A stretch of DNA of 64,000 nt, from positions 744,001-808,000 of the forward strand of contig NZ_SGWY01000003.1 in NCBI RefSeq assembly GCF_004216665.1. The letters are read 5' to 3'. Shown here piece by piece: positions 32,439 to 41,117 of the stretch. A program made the translations under genes and the position numbers. This DNA is from Agromyces ramosus. GTDB taxonomy: Bacteria > Actinomycetota > Actinomycetes > Actinomycetales > Microbacteriaceae. The notes below the pieces were generated by a model. The model worked only from the letters and a program-made list of their open reading frames with translations. It had not been told where the DNA came from and ran no database searches. Positions within the stretch are counted from its first letter, which is position 1. Every line of letters starts with the position of its first letter.

Positions 32439-33332
32439 AAGTCGCCGCATAGCGGCCTGCTCGCCGCCGACACCGGCATGGGCGCCGTGACACTGCGCGT
32501 CGGCGACCTCGACGGCATGATCCGCTACTACCGAGACGGCGTGACCCTCGAGCTGCTCCGCCACGACGGCCCGGTCGCCGTGCTCGGACGAGGCACCACG
32601 CCGGTCGTGATCCTCGAGCACACGCCCGACCTGCGGCACGCGTCGCCCCGTGATGCCGGCCTCTACCACACGGCGATCCTCTTCGACTCGCGCGAGGCGC
32701 TGGCGGCCGCCATCTACTCCGTCGCGTCGAGGTACCCGGGCACCTTCACGGGCAGCGCCGACCACCTGGTGAGCGAGGCCTTCTACTTCACCGATCCCGA
32801 GGGCAACGGCGTCGAGCTCTACTTCGACCGCGACCGCTCCACCTGGAGCTGGACCCACGGGCAGATCGAGATGGCCACGATCTTCCTCGACCCCAACGCC
32901 TACCTGCGCGACCACCTCACCGAGGGCGCAGCGGATGCCGCGGCGGCCGGCGTGGGCGTCGGCGACGCCGTGGTCGGCCACGTGCACCTGTCGGTCGGCG
33001 ACATCGCGAGCGCGCGGGAGTTCTACGTCGACCGGCTCGGCTTCGAGACGACGGCGAGCCTCGGCGGCTCCGCCCTGTTCGTCTCGGCGGGCGGCTACCA
33101 CCACCACATGGCCATGAACACGTGGAACAGCGCGGGCGCCGGGCGGCGCCGCCTCGCCCTGGGCCTGGGCAAGGTCGAGATCGTCGTGCCCGGTTCCGAC
33201 GACCTCGGCGAGCTCGGCGAGCGGATGTCGCACCACGGCGTCGCAACCCGCGACGACGGGCGAACGCTCGCGTTCGACGACCCGTGGTCGAACGTCGTCG
33301 AGGTGCGTGCCGCCGAGGCATCCGGCGACTGA
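32424..33332 (+). CDS. two-domain VOC protein (CatE-like extradiol dioxygenase/glyoxalase family)
   Basis: The protein has 302 residues. There are two VOC modules: AVTLRVGDLDGMIRYYRDGVTLELL...YHTAILFDSREAL...YFTDPEGNGVELYFDRD, then VVGHVHLSVGDIASAREFYVDRLGFET...GYHHHMAMNTWNS...FDDPWSNVVEVR. Metal-ligand candidates are His in YHTAIL, His in GHVHLS and Glu in GVELYF. It resembles CatE/MhqO-type catechol-2,3-dioxygenase-like proteins, which detoxify quinones and catechols in bacilli under MarR control. The start overlaps a MarR-like dyad. Confidence 0.86.
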   Translation: MTTTNKSPHSGLLAADTGMGAVTLRVGDLDGMIRYYRDGVTLELLRHDGPVAVLGRGTTPVVILEHTPDLRHASPRDAGLYHTAILFDSREALAAAIYSVASRYPGTFTGSADHLVSEAFYFTDPEGNGVELYFDRDRSTWSWTHGQIEMATIFLDPNAYLRDHLTEGAADAAAAGVGVGDAVVGHVHLSVGDIASAREFYVDRLGFETTASLGGSALFVSAGGYHHHMAMNTWNSAGAGRRRLALGLGKVEIVVPGSDDLGELGERMSHHGVATRDDGRTLAFDDPWSNVVEVRAAEASGD

Positions 33333-33343
33333 CGCCCCCGGGA

Positions 33344-33390
33344 TGACGCGAATCGTCCCGCGGACGACGGCGAAGGGACGATTCGCGTCA
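33344..33390. terminator. perfect 16-bp hairpin
   Basis: TGACGCGAATCGTCCC at 33344-33359 pairs exactly with GGGACGATTCGCGTCA at 33375-33390 across a 15-nt loop. It lies between convergent stops at 33332 and 33414, and serves both strands. Confidence 0.75.
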
Positions 33391-33413
33391 CCTCGAGTGC
33401 GCGCGCAAGGCGG

Positions 33414-34064
33414 TCAGTCGCGCGCCGGTGTGGGCCCCTTGGCGTGCGACATGTCGTGGAACTCGTCGAAGCCCTGTCCGGTTCCGGGCAGCGGTGTGAG
33501 GTCGGGTCGCGCACGCAGTCCGTCGAGCACGATCGTGAGCTGCCGTCGCCAGTAGGGCAGGTACGCGCCGCCGTACTGGCCGACGGAACCGAGCATGTCG
33601 ACGAGCACGCTCAGGTCGACGCCGGTCACGTCCTCACGCAGCGCGCCCTCGGCCTTGGCACGCGCCACGAGCCCGTCGATGGCCTCGGCGAACTCCGCAC
33701 CCGGACGGTGGGACGGATCGAGCTCGGCGACGCGTCGCATGACGGCCGGCAGGTACGGCGATTCGGCCACCCAGGAGGCGAGGCGCTCGAGGTAGAGCTC
33801 GACGGAACGCCACCCGGAGTCGGCGCCGAGGATCTCGACGGCGAACCCCCGCAGGTCGGCCACCGCGGTGTCGTAGAGCTCGCGCACCAGGGCATCGCGA
33901 GTGGGGAAGTGGCGATAGACCGTGCCCGCACCGACCCCCGCTCGCACGGCCAGCTCGTCGAGGGGCGCGTCGATGCCGCGCTCGCCGAACAGCACCCGCG
34001 CCTCGGCCAGGAGCCGCTCGTGGTTGCGCCGCGCATCGCGACGCGGCGACGCGTTCGGACTCAC
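33414..34064 (-). CDS. TetR-family transcriptional regulator
   Basis: The protein has 216 residues. The N-terminal helix-turn-helix is RDARRNHERLLAEARVLFGERGIDAPLDELAVRAGVGAGTVYRHFPTRDALVREL, a clear TetR signature. The C-terminal domain is a helical ligand and dimer region ending in a flexible tail. GTG at 34064 follows the minus-strand -10 TACAGT by six bases. The dyad CCGGA-N2-TCCGG at about 34080-34091 could be its operator. Divergent kynA is the nearest possible target. Confidence 0.9.
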   Translation of the reverse strand: MSPNASPRRDARRNHERLLAEARVLFGERGIDAPLDELAVRAGVGAGTVYRHFPTRDALVRELYDTAVADLRGFAVEILGADSGWRSVELYLERLASWVAESPYLPAVMRRVAELDPSHRPGAEFAEAIDGLVARAKAEGALREDVTGVDLSVLVDMLGSVGQYGGAYLPYWRRQLTIVLDGLRARPDLTPLPGTGQGFDEFHDMSHAKGPTPARD

Positions 34065-34070
34065 GAGTTC

Positions 34071-34091
34071 ACTGTACGCCGGATGTCCGGT
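34071..34091 (-). promoter_or_regulatory. TetR gene promoter and dyad
   Basis: Minus-strand TACAGT (34071-34076) is 6 nt from GTG 34064. A CCGGATGTCCGG dyad lies immediately upstream, overlapping the spacer, suited to autorepression. Confidence 0.5.
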
Positions 34092-34232
34092 ATCATTCGG
34101 AGGGTCGCCTCCGTTTGCAAGACGGAAGCGGACGGCCCTCTTGGGGGAGAGGGATGCGGTGCGGCGGGCGAGAGCCGGTCTGACCGGCGGGGGACGCCCG
34201 CCGCGCCCGATCCGTCCGCGGTTGCGCGCGGC

Positions 34233-34238
34233 TAGGCT
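34233..34238 (+). promoter_or_regulatory. -10 box TAGGCT, leaderless start of kynA
   Basis: TAGGCT is followed by 6 nt and GTG 34245. The 170 bp between it and the divergent TetR start include several small inverted repeats, such as GGAGG-TCGC-CTCC-like, near 34100-34120. Confidence 0.6.
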
Positions 34239-34244
34239 GACCTC

Positions 34245-35123
34245 GTGGCCGAACCCGTGGAAACCGAGCAGCCCGTCGCGGACAACACCCGCCGGATCGA
34301 GGCATCCGTCGTCACCGACTTCAGCGACCGGATGAGCTACGGCGGATACCTCGACCTGCCCACGCTCCTCTCGGCGCAGCGCCCGATCTCGCGGCCCGAG
34401 CATCACGACGAACTGCTGTTCATCATCCAGCACCAGACCACCGAGCTGTGGCTGAAGCTCGTACTGCACGAGCTCGAGACGGCACGCGACCTGCTGCGCG
34501 CCGACGAGCTCGCCCCGGCGCTCAAGTGCATCGCACGCGTGAAGCACATCCAGAAGACGCTCACCGAGCAGTGGTCCGTGCTCGCGACGCTGACGCCCAC
34601 CGAGTACGCCCAGTTCCGCGGCGTGCTCGGCAACGCGAGCGGGTTCCAGTCCTACCAGTACCGTGCCGTCGAGTTCGTGCTCGGCAACAAGAACGCGAAG
34701 ATGATGCAGGTCTTCGAATCGGATGCCGCGGCCACCGCCATCCTGCGCCACGCGCTCGAGTCGCCCAGCATCTACGACGAGTTCCTCCGCCTCCTCGCCC
34801 GCACCGGCTACCCGATCCCCGCGTCGGTGCTCGAGCGCGACGTGACCCGGGCGTGGACGTTCCAGCCCGAGCTCGTGCCGGTGTTCGCCTCGATCTACGC
34901 CGACCCCGACGAGCACTGGGCGGCCTACGAGACCTGCGAGGAGCTCGTCGACCTCGAGGACAACTTCCAGCTCTGGCGGTTCCGGCACCTGAAGACGGTG
35001 GAGCGCATCATCGGCTCGAAGACCGGCACCGGTGGCTCGAGCGGCGCGACGTTCCTCAAGCGCGCACTCGAGCTCACCTTCTTCCCCGAGCTGTACGCCG
35101 TGCGCACCGAGATCCCGGGGTGA
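34245..35123 (+). CDS. kynA: tryptophan 2,3-dioxygenase
   Basis: The protein has 292 residues. Haem-dioxygenase motifs are SYGGYLDLPTLLSAQ, HHDELLFIIQHQTTELWLKL (with the substrate-pocket His), NASGFQSYQYR, and the proximal His in LWRFRHLKTVERIIGSKTGTGGSSG. It opens the indole ring of tryptophan to N-formylkynurenine. It is the first gene of the kynA-amidohydrolase-kynU operon, three bases before the next gene. Confidence 0.96.
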   Translation: MAEPVETEQPVADNTRRIEASVVTDFSDRMSYGGYLDLPTLLSAQRPISRPEHHDELLFIIQHQTTELWLKLVLHELETARDLLRADELAPALKCIARVKHIQKTLTEQWSVLATLTPTEYAQFRGVLGNASGFQSYQYRAVEFVLGNKNAKMMQVFESDAAATAILRHALESPSIYDEFLRLLARTGYPIPASVLERDVTRAWTFQPELVPVFASIYADPDEHWAAYETCEELVDLEDNFQLWRFRHLKTVERIIGSKTGTGGSSGATFLKRALELTFFPELYAVRTEIPG

Positions 35124-35126
35124 CGG

Positions 35127-36182
35127 ATGTCGCACGCCGCCGGACCCCGACCGTCCGAGTTCCCCGAGGACCCCTGGGACGCACCATCGACCCCCGACCC
35201 TGATCGGCTCGACCTCGGGCCGCTCGCCGTCGCCGTGCGCCGCTCGCTGAACGGCGACCACGCCGGCGAGGTCGGCACGATGCTGCCCCCGCTCGTCGAC
35301 CACCACGTGCACCTCATGATCGTCGGCGCCGACGCCCTCGCCGACAGCGCGATCGCGGGCCTGGTCGACCTCGGCGCGCCGCTCGACCTCGTCGCCGCCC
35401 GGCTGCACCGCGACGGCCTGCCGCGAGCCGACTTCGCAGGCACCTTCCTCACGGCGCGCGGCGGCTATCCGGTCGGGCGTCCGTGGGCACCTGCCGGGTG
35501 CGCGCGCGAGCTCGATCCCGAGCGCGGCGACGGTCGGTCGGCACTGCCGAGCGCCGTCGAGACGGCCGTCAGCGAGCAGCAGGCGTTCGGGGCATCCGTC
35601 GTGAAGGTCGCCCTCAACGCCGACGTCGGGCCCGTGTTCGATCGCGGCACCCTCGACGCCATCGTCGCTGCAGCGCACGGCCGCGGCATGCCGGTGGTCG
35701 CCCACGTCGAAGGCGACGGGATGACCCGGCTCGCGGTCGAGGCCGGTGTGGACGTGCTCGCCCACACGCCCTTCACCGAGCCGGTGGACGACCTGCTCAT
35801 CGACCGAGCCGTGGCGATCGGGCAGCGCTGGATCTCCACCCTCTTCGTGACCGGCTACGGCACGGCCACGCCCGACTCCGACCGCGCGCTCGACAACCTG
35901 CGCCGCTTCAGGGACGCGGGCGGTTCGGTGCTGTACGGCACCGACCTCGGCAACGGGGACCAGCCGCTCGGCGTGAATCCCGCCGAGCTCGCCCTGCTCG
36001 CCGCGGCGGGCCTCGGCGCGCCGGAGCTGATCGCCGCGATCACCGATCCCTGGCCGCGACCCGACCGTGCCGAGGGCATCGCGACCTTCGTGGCCGGGCC
36101 GCCGCCGGCCACCCTCGACGAACTGCCCGAATGGCTCGCGACCGCGTGCGTCGTGCCCACGGAAGACCTGGAGGCCCTGTGA
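35127..36182 (+). CDS. amidohydrolase-superfamily protein, candidate N-formylkynurenine formamidase
   Basis: The protein has 351 residues. The metal-dependent hydrolase barrel has HxH at His60/His62 (LVDHHVHLMIVG), a possible carbamylated Lys in GASVVKVALNADVG, His in VVAHVEGDGM, His in VLAHTPF, and Asp in YGTDLGNGD. It sits 3 bp after kynA and overlaps kynU by 4 bp. That is the slot of the formamidase needed between them, yet neither a KynB-type cyclase nor an alpha/beta-hydrolase formamidase is present. Its action on N-formylkynurenine is an inference from position and from the C-N hydrolase fold. Confidence 0.8.
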   Translation: MSHAAGPRPSEFPEDPWDAPSTPDPDRLDLGPLAVAVRRSLNGDHAGEVGTMLPPLVDHHVHLMIVGADALADSAIAGLVDLGAPLDLVAARLHRDGLPRADFAGTFLTARGGYPVGRPWAPAGCARELDPERGDGRSALPSAVETAVSEQQAFGASVVKVALNADVGPVFDRGTLDAIVAAAHGRGMPVVAHVEGDGMTRLAVEAGVDVLAHTPFTEPVDDLLIDRAVAIGQRWISTLFVTGYGTATPDSDRALDNLRRFRDAGGSVLYGTDLGNGDQPLGVNPAELALLAAAGLGAPELIAAITDPWPRPDRAEGIATFVAGPPPATLDELPEWLATACVVPTEDLEAL

Positions 36183-37438
36183 CCCTCGACCCGCACCTCG
36201 CCTACGCCCGCCGGATGGACCGGGCCGACGGCCTGGCCCACTACCGCAAGCGCTTCGTCGGCGCCGCGACCGATCTCGTCTACTTCGACGGGAACTCGCT
36301 CGGCCGGCCGCCGGTGACGGCGGTCGAGCGCGTCGAGCAGTTCCTGCGCGAGGAGTGGGGCGGCCGGCTCATCCGAGGCTGGGACGAGTCGTGGATGCAA
36401 CTGCCCTTCGAGATCGGCGATCGCATCGGCCGGGCGGTCATCTCGGCGAAGGCCGGCCAGACGGTCATCGGCGACTCCACGACGGTGCTGCTCTACAAGC
36501 TCGCACGGGCGGCGGTCGACGCGCAGCTCGCCCGCGACACGTCGAGGCGGGAGATCGTGGTCGACAGCGACAACTTCCCCACCGACCGATACGTGCTCGA
36601 GGGCATCGCCCGGGAGCGCGGCATGCGACTGCGCTGGATCGAGGTCGACACCTCGTCGGGCGTGACGCCCGAGCAGCTCGCCGAGGCCGTCGGCCCCGAG
36701 ACCGCCCTCGTCGTGGTGAGCCACGTCGCCTACCGCTCGGCCTACCTCGCCGAGGCGCACGAGCTCACCCGCATCGCGCACGACGCCGGCGCGCTCATCC
36801 TCTGGGACCTCTGCCATTCCGCGGGCTCCGTGCCCGTCATGGCCGACCTCTGGGGCTTCGACCTCGCCGTGGGCTGCACCTACAAGTACCTCAACGGCGG
36901 ACCCGGCTCCCCGGCGTTCGCCTACGTGCGCGACGACCTCCAGGGCGTGCTGAGCCAGCCGATCCAGGGCTGGATGGGCACGGCCGACGTGTTCGCGATG
37001 GGACCCGAGTACGCCCCGGCCGACGGGATCCGCCGGTTCCTCAGCGGCACGCCCCCGATCGTCGGCATGATCGCCATGGAGGAGTCCCTCGCGATGATCG
37101 AGGAGGCCGGCATGGCCGCCATCCGCGCGAAGTCGGTGGCGCTCACGTCGTTCGCCATCAACGTCGCCGACGCCTGGCTCTCGCCCCTCGGCGTCACCCT
37201 CGCCTCGCCGGTCGATCCCGAGGAGCGCGGCGGCCACGTGACCCTCCAGCATCCCGCGATGCGCGAGGTCACGGCGCGACTCTGGCAGCAAGACGTGATC
37301 CCCGACTACCGGGACCCCGGCGGACTTCGGCTCGGGCTCTCCCCGCTCTCGACGAGCTTCGAGGAGGTCCATCGCGGGCTCGCCGCCACGCGGGACACTC
37401 TCCGGACCGTGCTCACCGAGCGGGCCGGGCTGGCCTAG
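36179..37438 (+). CDS. kynU: kynureninase
   Basis: The protein has 419 residues. PLP-fold motifs are YFDGNSLGRPP, the phosphate-binding GDSTTVLLYKLARAA, SHVAYRSAYLAEAHELT, ILWDLCHSAGSVP (Asp), and the PLP lysine in GCTYKYLNGGPGSPAFAYV. It cleaves kynurenine to anthranilate and alanine. GTG 36179 overlaps the amidohydrolase stop. Its stop shares the CTAG tetramer with the convergent DUF1304 gene. No kynurenine 3-monooxygenase is seen, so anthranilate is the likely product. Confidence 0.96.
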   Translation: MTLDPHLAYARRMDRADGLAHYRKRFVGAATDLVYFDGNSLGRPPVTAVERVEQFLREEWGGRLIRGWDESWMQLPFEIGDRIGRAVISAKAGQTVIGDSTTVLLYKLARAAVDAQLARDTSRREIVVDSDNFPTDRYVLEGIARERGMRLRWIEVDTSSGVTPEQLAEAVGPETALVVVSHVAYRSAYLAEAHELTRIAHDAGALILWDLCHSAGSVPVMADLWGFDLAVGCTYKYLNGGPGSPAFAYVRDDLQGVLSQPIQGWMGTADVFAMGPEYAPADGIRRFLSGTPPIVGMIAMEESLAMIEEAGMAAIRAKSVALTSFAINVADAWLSPLGVTLASPVDPEERGGHVTLQHPAMREVTARLWQQDVIPDYRDPGGLRLGLSPLSTSFEEVHRGLAATRDTLRTVLTERAGLA

Positions 37439-37869
37439 GCGACTCGCGCCCCCGACTCCGAAGCGGCGTCGGCGCGCACGGCCGACCGGCGGTCGCCGAT
37501 GACGATGGCGAGGATGACCGCCAGCGCCAAGCCGAACTCGAACACCGCCGAGAGCCACAGCTCGGGTGCGGTGATGACCAGCGAGATCCCGAGCACCAGG
37601 TGCATCGCGCTGATCGTGAGGATGATCGCCCGGCCGGCCGCGACCTGCGCCCGGTGCACGAGCACCAGGGCGACGATGATCGCCGCGCCCATCAGCATGT
37701 TGTACACGCCCACGTTGCGCGTCCACAGGGCGACGGCGTCGTACTCGTCGGGCTCGATGAGGAAGATCGGGTAGAGCTCGGGACTGCGGAAGAAGAACGT
37801 CTCCAGCGCGCCGACGGCGATGAGCGTCAGCGCCTCGAGGGCGGCGAGGACCTGTGCGACCTTGTTCAT
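37435..37869 (-). CDS. DUF1304 membrane protein
   Basis: The protein has 144 residues and four membrane helices. It starts VAQVLAALEALTLIAVGALETFFFRSPELYPIF and has WTRNVGVYNMLMGAAIIVALVL, the layout of DUF1304. The start ATG 37869 follows minus-strand CAGAAT by 7 bases, an apparent leaderless promoter; ATG 37878 is an alternative. It is convergent with kynU, and the two stop codons overlap within CTAG. Function is unknown. Confidence 0.85.
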   Translation of the reverse strand: MNKVAQVLAALEALTLIAVGALETFFFRSPELYPIFLIEPDEYDAVALWTRNVGVYNMLMGAAIIVALVLVHRAQVAAGRAIILTISAMHLVLGISLVITAPELWLSAVFEFGLALAVILAIVIGDRRSAVRADAASESGARVA

Positions 37870-37969
37870 GGCGCACATTCTGGCCCGCGGTCGTCACCGC
37901 CGCATCCCCCGCACCCCGCGTATGCCCGCGTGCGTGCGGCCGAGGGCCGAGCGGATGCCGCGACGCCGC

Positions 37970-39574
37970 CTACTCGACGCGCCTGCGCGATCCGGGAGCG
38001 CCACCGGCGGGCTCGTTCGCGCCCTCCGCGGATGCGCCGCCGGAGGAGTCGCCCGCGGCATCCGCGACCGGCTCGCCGACGGCCTCGCCGACCGCCTCGC
38101 CCGAGCGGACGGCCGCACCCCAGTCGACCGTGACCTTCGGCTTCGCGTAGAACGGCACGACGATCGCCCCCACTGCGAAGCCGAGCGCCGGCAGCCACAT
38201 CGACTGCGACATCGCGGCCGTGAAGCCGTCGAGCACCTGCGGGGGAAGCCCGCCCGTTCCGCCCGCCTGCTCGGCCGCCCGGGTGTCGAACCCGGGCAGC
38301 TCCGCGGCCAGCCGCGCGTTCAGCAGGGCCGCGATGGCCGCGCTGCCCAGCACCGCGCCGACCTGGCGGGTCGTGTTGTAGACGCCCGAACCCGCGCCCG
38401 CCTGCGCGGGCGGCAGGTTCCGCGTCGCCGACGAGGCGAGCGGCGCCCAGATGCCCGACAGCCCGAGGCCGAGCAGGCCCGACGGGATGAGCAGCACCCA
38501 GAGCTCCTGGTCGGGGGTGATGAGGCTCGCCGTCCACCAGAGGGACAGCGCCGTCACCACGAAGCCGCTGAACGCGATCCACTTCGGGTCGACGCGGTCG
38601 ATGAGCCGACCGACGAACGGTGCGGCGACGCCGGTCACGAGGGCCATCGGCACCAGCATCAGCGCCGCCTGCGTCGGCGTGAGCCCCCTCGCGACCTGGT
38701 AGTAGAAGGCGAGCGGCAACGGCATCGCCACGATGCCGAAGCCGACGAGCGAGATGGCCACGTTCGAGAGCGAGAAGTTCCGATCGCGGAAGAGCCCGAG
38801 CGGCAGCAGGGGCTCGGCCGGGTTGAAGCGCTGCCACACGACGAACGCGACGAGCACCACGACGCCGCTGACGATGAGTCCCCAGACGGTGATCGGGCCG
38901 ACGATCGTGCCCCAGTCGTAGGTCTCCCCCTCCTGGATGCCGAAGACGAGCAGGAACATGCCGATCGCGCTCAGCGCGACGCCCAGCCAGTCGAAGCGGT
39001 GCGAATGGGTCTCGAGGTTCGGCACGAGCCGCCACGCGAGCACGAACGCGATGACGCCCACGGGCACGTTCACGAAGAAGATCCACTCCCAGCCGAGCGA
39101 GTCGACGAGCACGCCGCCGAGGATCGGCCCGACGAGGGTCGCGACGCCCGCCACCGCACCCCAGAGGCCCATGGCGGCACCGCGCTGGTTCGGCGGGAAG
39201 ATGCGGGTGATGACGGCCATCGTCTGCGGCGTCATGAGTGCGGCGCCGAGCCCCTGCACCGCGCGCGCGGCGATGAGCATCGTGATGTCGCCCGAGAAGC
39301 CGCACCACAGCGAGGCGAGCGTGAACACGACGAGCCCGATCATGTAGACCCGCTTCGGCCCGAAGCGGTCGCCGAGCCGCCCGGTGATCAGCAGCGGCAC
39401 GGCGTACGCCAGCAGGTACGCGCTCGTGGCCCAGAGCACCGAGGTGATGTCGGCGTCGAGGTCGCGCAGGATCGCGGGGTTCGCGATCGACACGATCGTC
39501 GAGTCCACGAGGATCATGAAGAAGCCGATGACGAGTGCCCAGAGGGCGGGCCAGGGCCTGCGTTGCGTTTCCAT
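37970..39574 (-). CDS. MFS drug efflux pump, DHA2 (EmrB/QacA) type
   Basis: The protein has 534 residues and 14 membrane helices. DHA2 motifs are FFMILVDSTIVSIANPAILRDLDAD, the motif A loop GRLGDRFGPKRVYMIGL, motif C-like GPILGGVLVDSLGWEWIFFVNVPVG, and NTTRQVGAVLGSAAIAALL. The C-terminal 60 residues are polar and acidic. ATG 39574 is preferred because AAGGA lies 5 bases upstream; ATG 39598 has none. It is 69 bp downstream of the PadR regulator on the same strand, forming a regulator-pump operon. Confidence 0.93.
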   Translation of the reverse strand: METQRRPWPALWALVIGFFMILVDSTIVSIANPAILRDLDADITSVLWATSAYLLAYAVPLLITGRLGDRFGPKRVYMIGLVVFTLASLWCGFSGDITMLIAARAVQGLGAALMTPQTMAVITRIFPPNQRGAAMGLWGAVAGVATLVGPILGGVLVDSLGWEWIFFVNVPVGVIAFVLAWRLVPNLETHSHRFDWLGVALSAIGMFLLVFGIQEGETYDWGTIVGPITVWGLIVSGVVVLVAFVVWQRFNPAEPLLPLGLFRDRNFSLSNVAISLVGFGIVAMPLPLAFYYQVARGLTPTQAALMLVPMALVTGVAAPFVGRLIDRVDPKWIAFSGFVVTALSLWWTASLITPDQELWVLLIPSGLLGLGLSGIWAPLASSATRNLPPAQAGAGSGVYNTTRQVGAVLGSAAIAALLNARLAAELPGFDTRAAEQAGGTGGLPPQVLDGFTAAMSQSMWLPALGFAVGAIVVPFYAKPKVTVDWGAAVRSGEAVGEAVGEPVADAAGDSSGGASAEGANEPAGGAPGSRRRVE

Positions 39575-39643
39575 GGGGTCCTTCGGTGTGGTCGGCATGC
39601 GTCGTGAGGTCGGCGAGCGGATGCCGCGACGGGCGCTCGGGTG

Positions 39644-40246
39644 TCAGGTTCGGATCGGGTCCGCGGATGCCGCCGCGAGCTGCTCGGGCGCCGCCCACGT
39701 GAGCTCGCCGTCGCGGAGCTCGGCGATCGTGCGCTCGAGCCAGTCGAGCTCGGCGGCGACCATGGCACGGGTGTAGTGGACGTTGAGCACGCGGTACCGG
39801 GCGACGCCCTTCGCCGCGATGTGCCGCAGTCCGGTGTCGAGCAGGTCGGCGAAGTCCCGGATGCGGGCCGCCCGCTCGTCGAGGAGGTCGGCGACGCGCT
39901 CGGGCGGCAGGTTGTGCGCCTCGCCGATCGCCACCGGGAACTCGGGGAACTCGTTGACGAACTCGCCGAGCATCTGCTCGAGCGTCGAGCGGAGCGCATC
40001 ACGCCCGGAAGCGGTGATCGTGTAGACCGTGCGCTCGGGTCGGTTGCCCTCGCGCTCGACGCCGCTCTCGGCGATGTCCCCGTCGGCGGCGAGTCGCTCG
40101 ACCGCGCGGTAGAGCGATCCGGCACTGACCTTCACGACCCGGTCCTCGCGGCGCTGGAGCATCAGCTGGTACATCTCGTACGGGTGCATCGGCCGTTCTG
40201 CGAGGAGCGCCAGCGCCGAAACGGCGAGCGGGTTCAGACGCGACAT
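39644..40246 (-). CDS. PadR-family regulator of the MFS pump
   Basis: The protein has 200 residues. The PadR winged helix is SALALLAERPMHPYEMYQLMLQRREDRVVKVSAGSLYRAVERLAADGDIAE. The C-terminal Vir-type helical dimer domain is GRDALRSTLEQMLGEFVNEFPEFPVAIGEAH. It is first in an operon with the DHA2 pump and probably represses it. The inverted repeat at 40275-40310, 29 bp upstream of the start, is the probable operator. Confidence 0.92.
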   Translation of the reverse strand: MSRLNPLAVSALALLAERPMHPYEMYQLMLQRREDRVVKVSAGSLYRAVERLAADGDIAESGVEREGNRPERTVYTITASGRDALRSTLEQMLGEFVNEFPEFPVAIGEAHNLPPERVADLLDERAARIRDFADLLDTGLRHIAAKGVARYRVLNVHYTRAMVAAELDWLERTIAELRDGELTWAAPEQLAAASADPIRT

Positions 40247-40274
40247 CCGTGGCCCTTCCCGCTCGGCGATCTTC

Positions 40275-40310
40275 GACTATTCCGTGCGGAATACTACGTG
40301 CGGAATAGTC
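40275..40310. promoter_or_regulatory. PadR operator candidate
   Basis: GACTATTCCG at 40275-40284 is inverted perfectly as CGGAATAGTC at 40301-40310. Within it TATTCCG-TG-CGGAATA (40278-40293) is a second perfect dyad, and GTGCGGAATA occurs twice in direct repeat (40284, 40298). It lies just upstream of the PadR-MFS operon. Confidence 0.7.
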
Positions 40311-40475
40311 AGTCCGCAACCTCGGACGACGACCGGATTCGGGGTGCGGCTGGGGCCGCCGGGCCGGGTCATCGCGTACCACCCGATTCGCGGCGTTGGC
40401 AACCCCGGCGACGTTTCGGCCGGCTTCAGGGAGGCGGACGTACGATGACCGGATCGCACGACGAAAGGTGGAACC

Positions 40476-40937
40476 ATGACTGACACGGACCGCGACATCG
40501 CCGAGGCGACCAGGGCGGCACGCGACGCCGCAGCCCGCACGGCCGACGCCACCGGCGACGCGGCGGAGGACATCGCCGACGCCGTGAGCCGAGGGGCACG
40601 CGACGCCGGGGACACCGCAGCCGACGCCAAGGAGCAGGTGGCGAGCGCCGTCAACGACGCGATCGACAGCGCGCGAGCGACCGCGGCGGACGCCGCCGAG
40701 ACGATCGCCGCGAAGGCCAAGGATGCGGCGGACACGGTCTCCGCGCAGGCCAAGGACGCCGCCGACACCGTCTCCGCACAGGCCAAGGAGGCGTATGCGA
40801 ACGCGAAGACCGCTGCCGACGAGGGCATGACGTACGTGCAGGCGCGTTACCGCGAGAACCCGGTGCTCGTGATCGGGGTCGCGATCGGCGCGCTCATCGC
40901 CGTGGGCGTCATCGTGAGGGCGATCTTCCGACGCTGA
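40476..40937 (+). CDS. amphipathic-helix protein with C-terminal membrane anchor (DUF883-like)
   Basis: The protein has 153 residues. Residues 1-115 are almost wholly Ala/Asp/Lys/Glu in an 11-residue pattern (AKDAADTVSAQ occurs twice in tandem), predicting one long amphipathic helix. One membrane helix follows (PVLVIGVAIGALIAVGVIVRAIF) after a Tyr/Arg-rich linker. It resembles DUF883/ElaB-type stress proteins or apolipoprotein-like helices. GAAAGGTGG lies upstream of the ATG. The role is unknown, possibly membrane protection or ribosome tethering. Confidence 0.72.
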   Translation: MTDTDRDIAEATRAARDAAARTADATGDAAEDIADAVSRGARDAGDTAADAKEQVASAVNDAIDSARATAADAAETIAAKAKDAADTVSAQAKDAADTVSAQAKEAYANAKTAADEGMTYVQARYRENPVLVIGVAIGALIAVGVIVRAIFRR

Positions 40938-40947
40938 GCCTCGATCT

Positions 40948-40993
40948 CACGCGGCGGCATCCGCGGTGAGCGCTGGTCGGATGCCGCTGCGTG
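40948..40993. terminator. 16-bp hairpin, one G-U pair
   Basis: CACGCGGCGGCATCCG (40948-40963) pairs with CGGATGCCGCTGCGTG (40978-40993) around a 14-nt loop, 11 bp after the stop at 40937. The stem contains facing copies of the GGATGCC heptamer. Confidence 0.7.
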
Positions 40994-41072
40994 ATCGTGC
41001 GCGCGCCCGAAGCCGGCTCTCGAGCGCCGCCTCACGTCGCGCCGCCGAGATCGGGCACCGGCCGCCGCCCGA

Positions 41073-41078
41073 TAGAAT
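41073..41078 (+). promoter_or_regulatory. purSQ promoter -10 (TAGAAT)
   Basis: TAGAAT lies 39 nt before GTG 41118, so purS has a short leader with a GACGGAG ribosome site, unlike the leaderless purD. Confidence 0.5.
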
Positions 41079-41117
41079 CGGAGGATCCACACCATCGACA
41101 CCGGACGGAGAACCGCG

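Noticed and set aside
33414-35765. Minus-strand frame joining TetR to a 500-codon N-terminal extension
   Set aside because: The extension is antisense to kynA and the amidohydrolase; the TetR helix-turn-helix begins right after GTG 34064.
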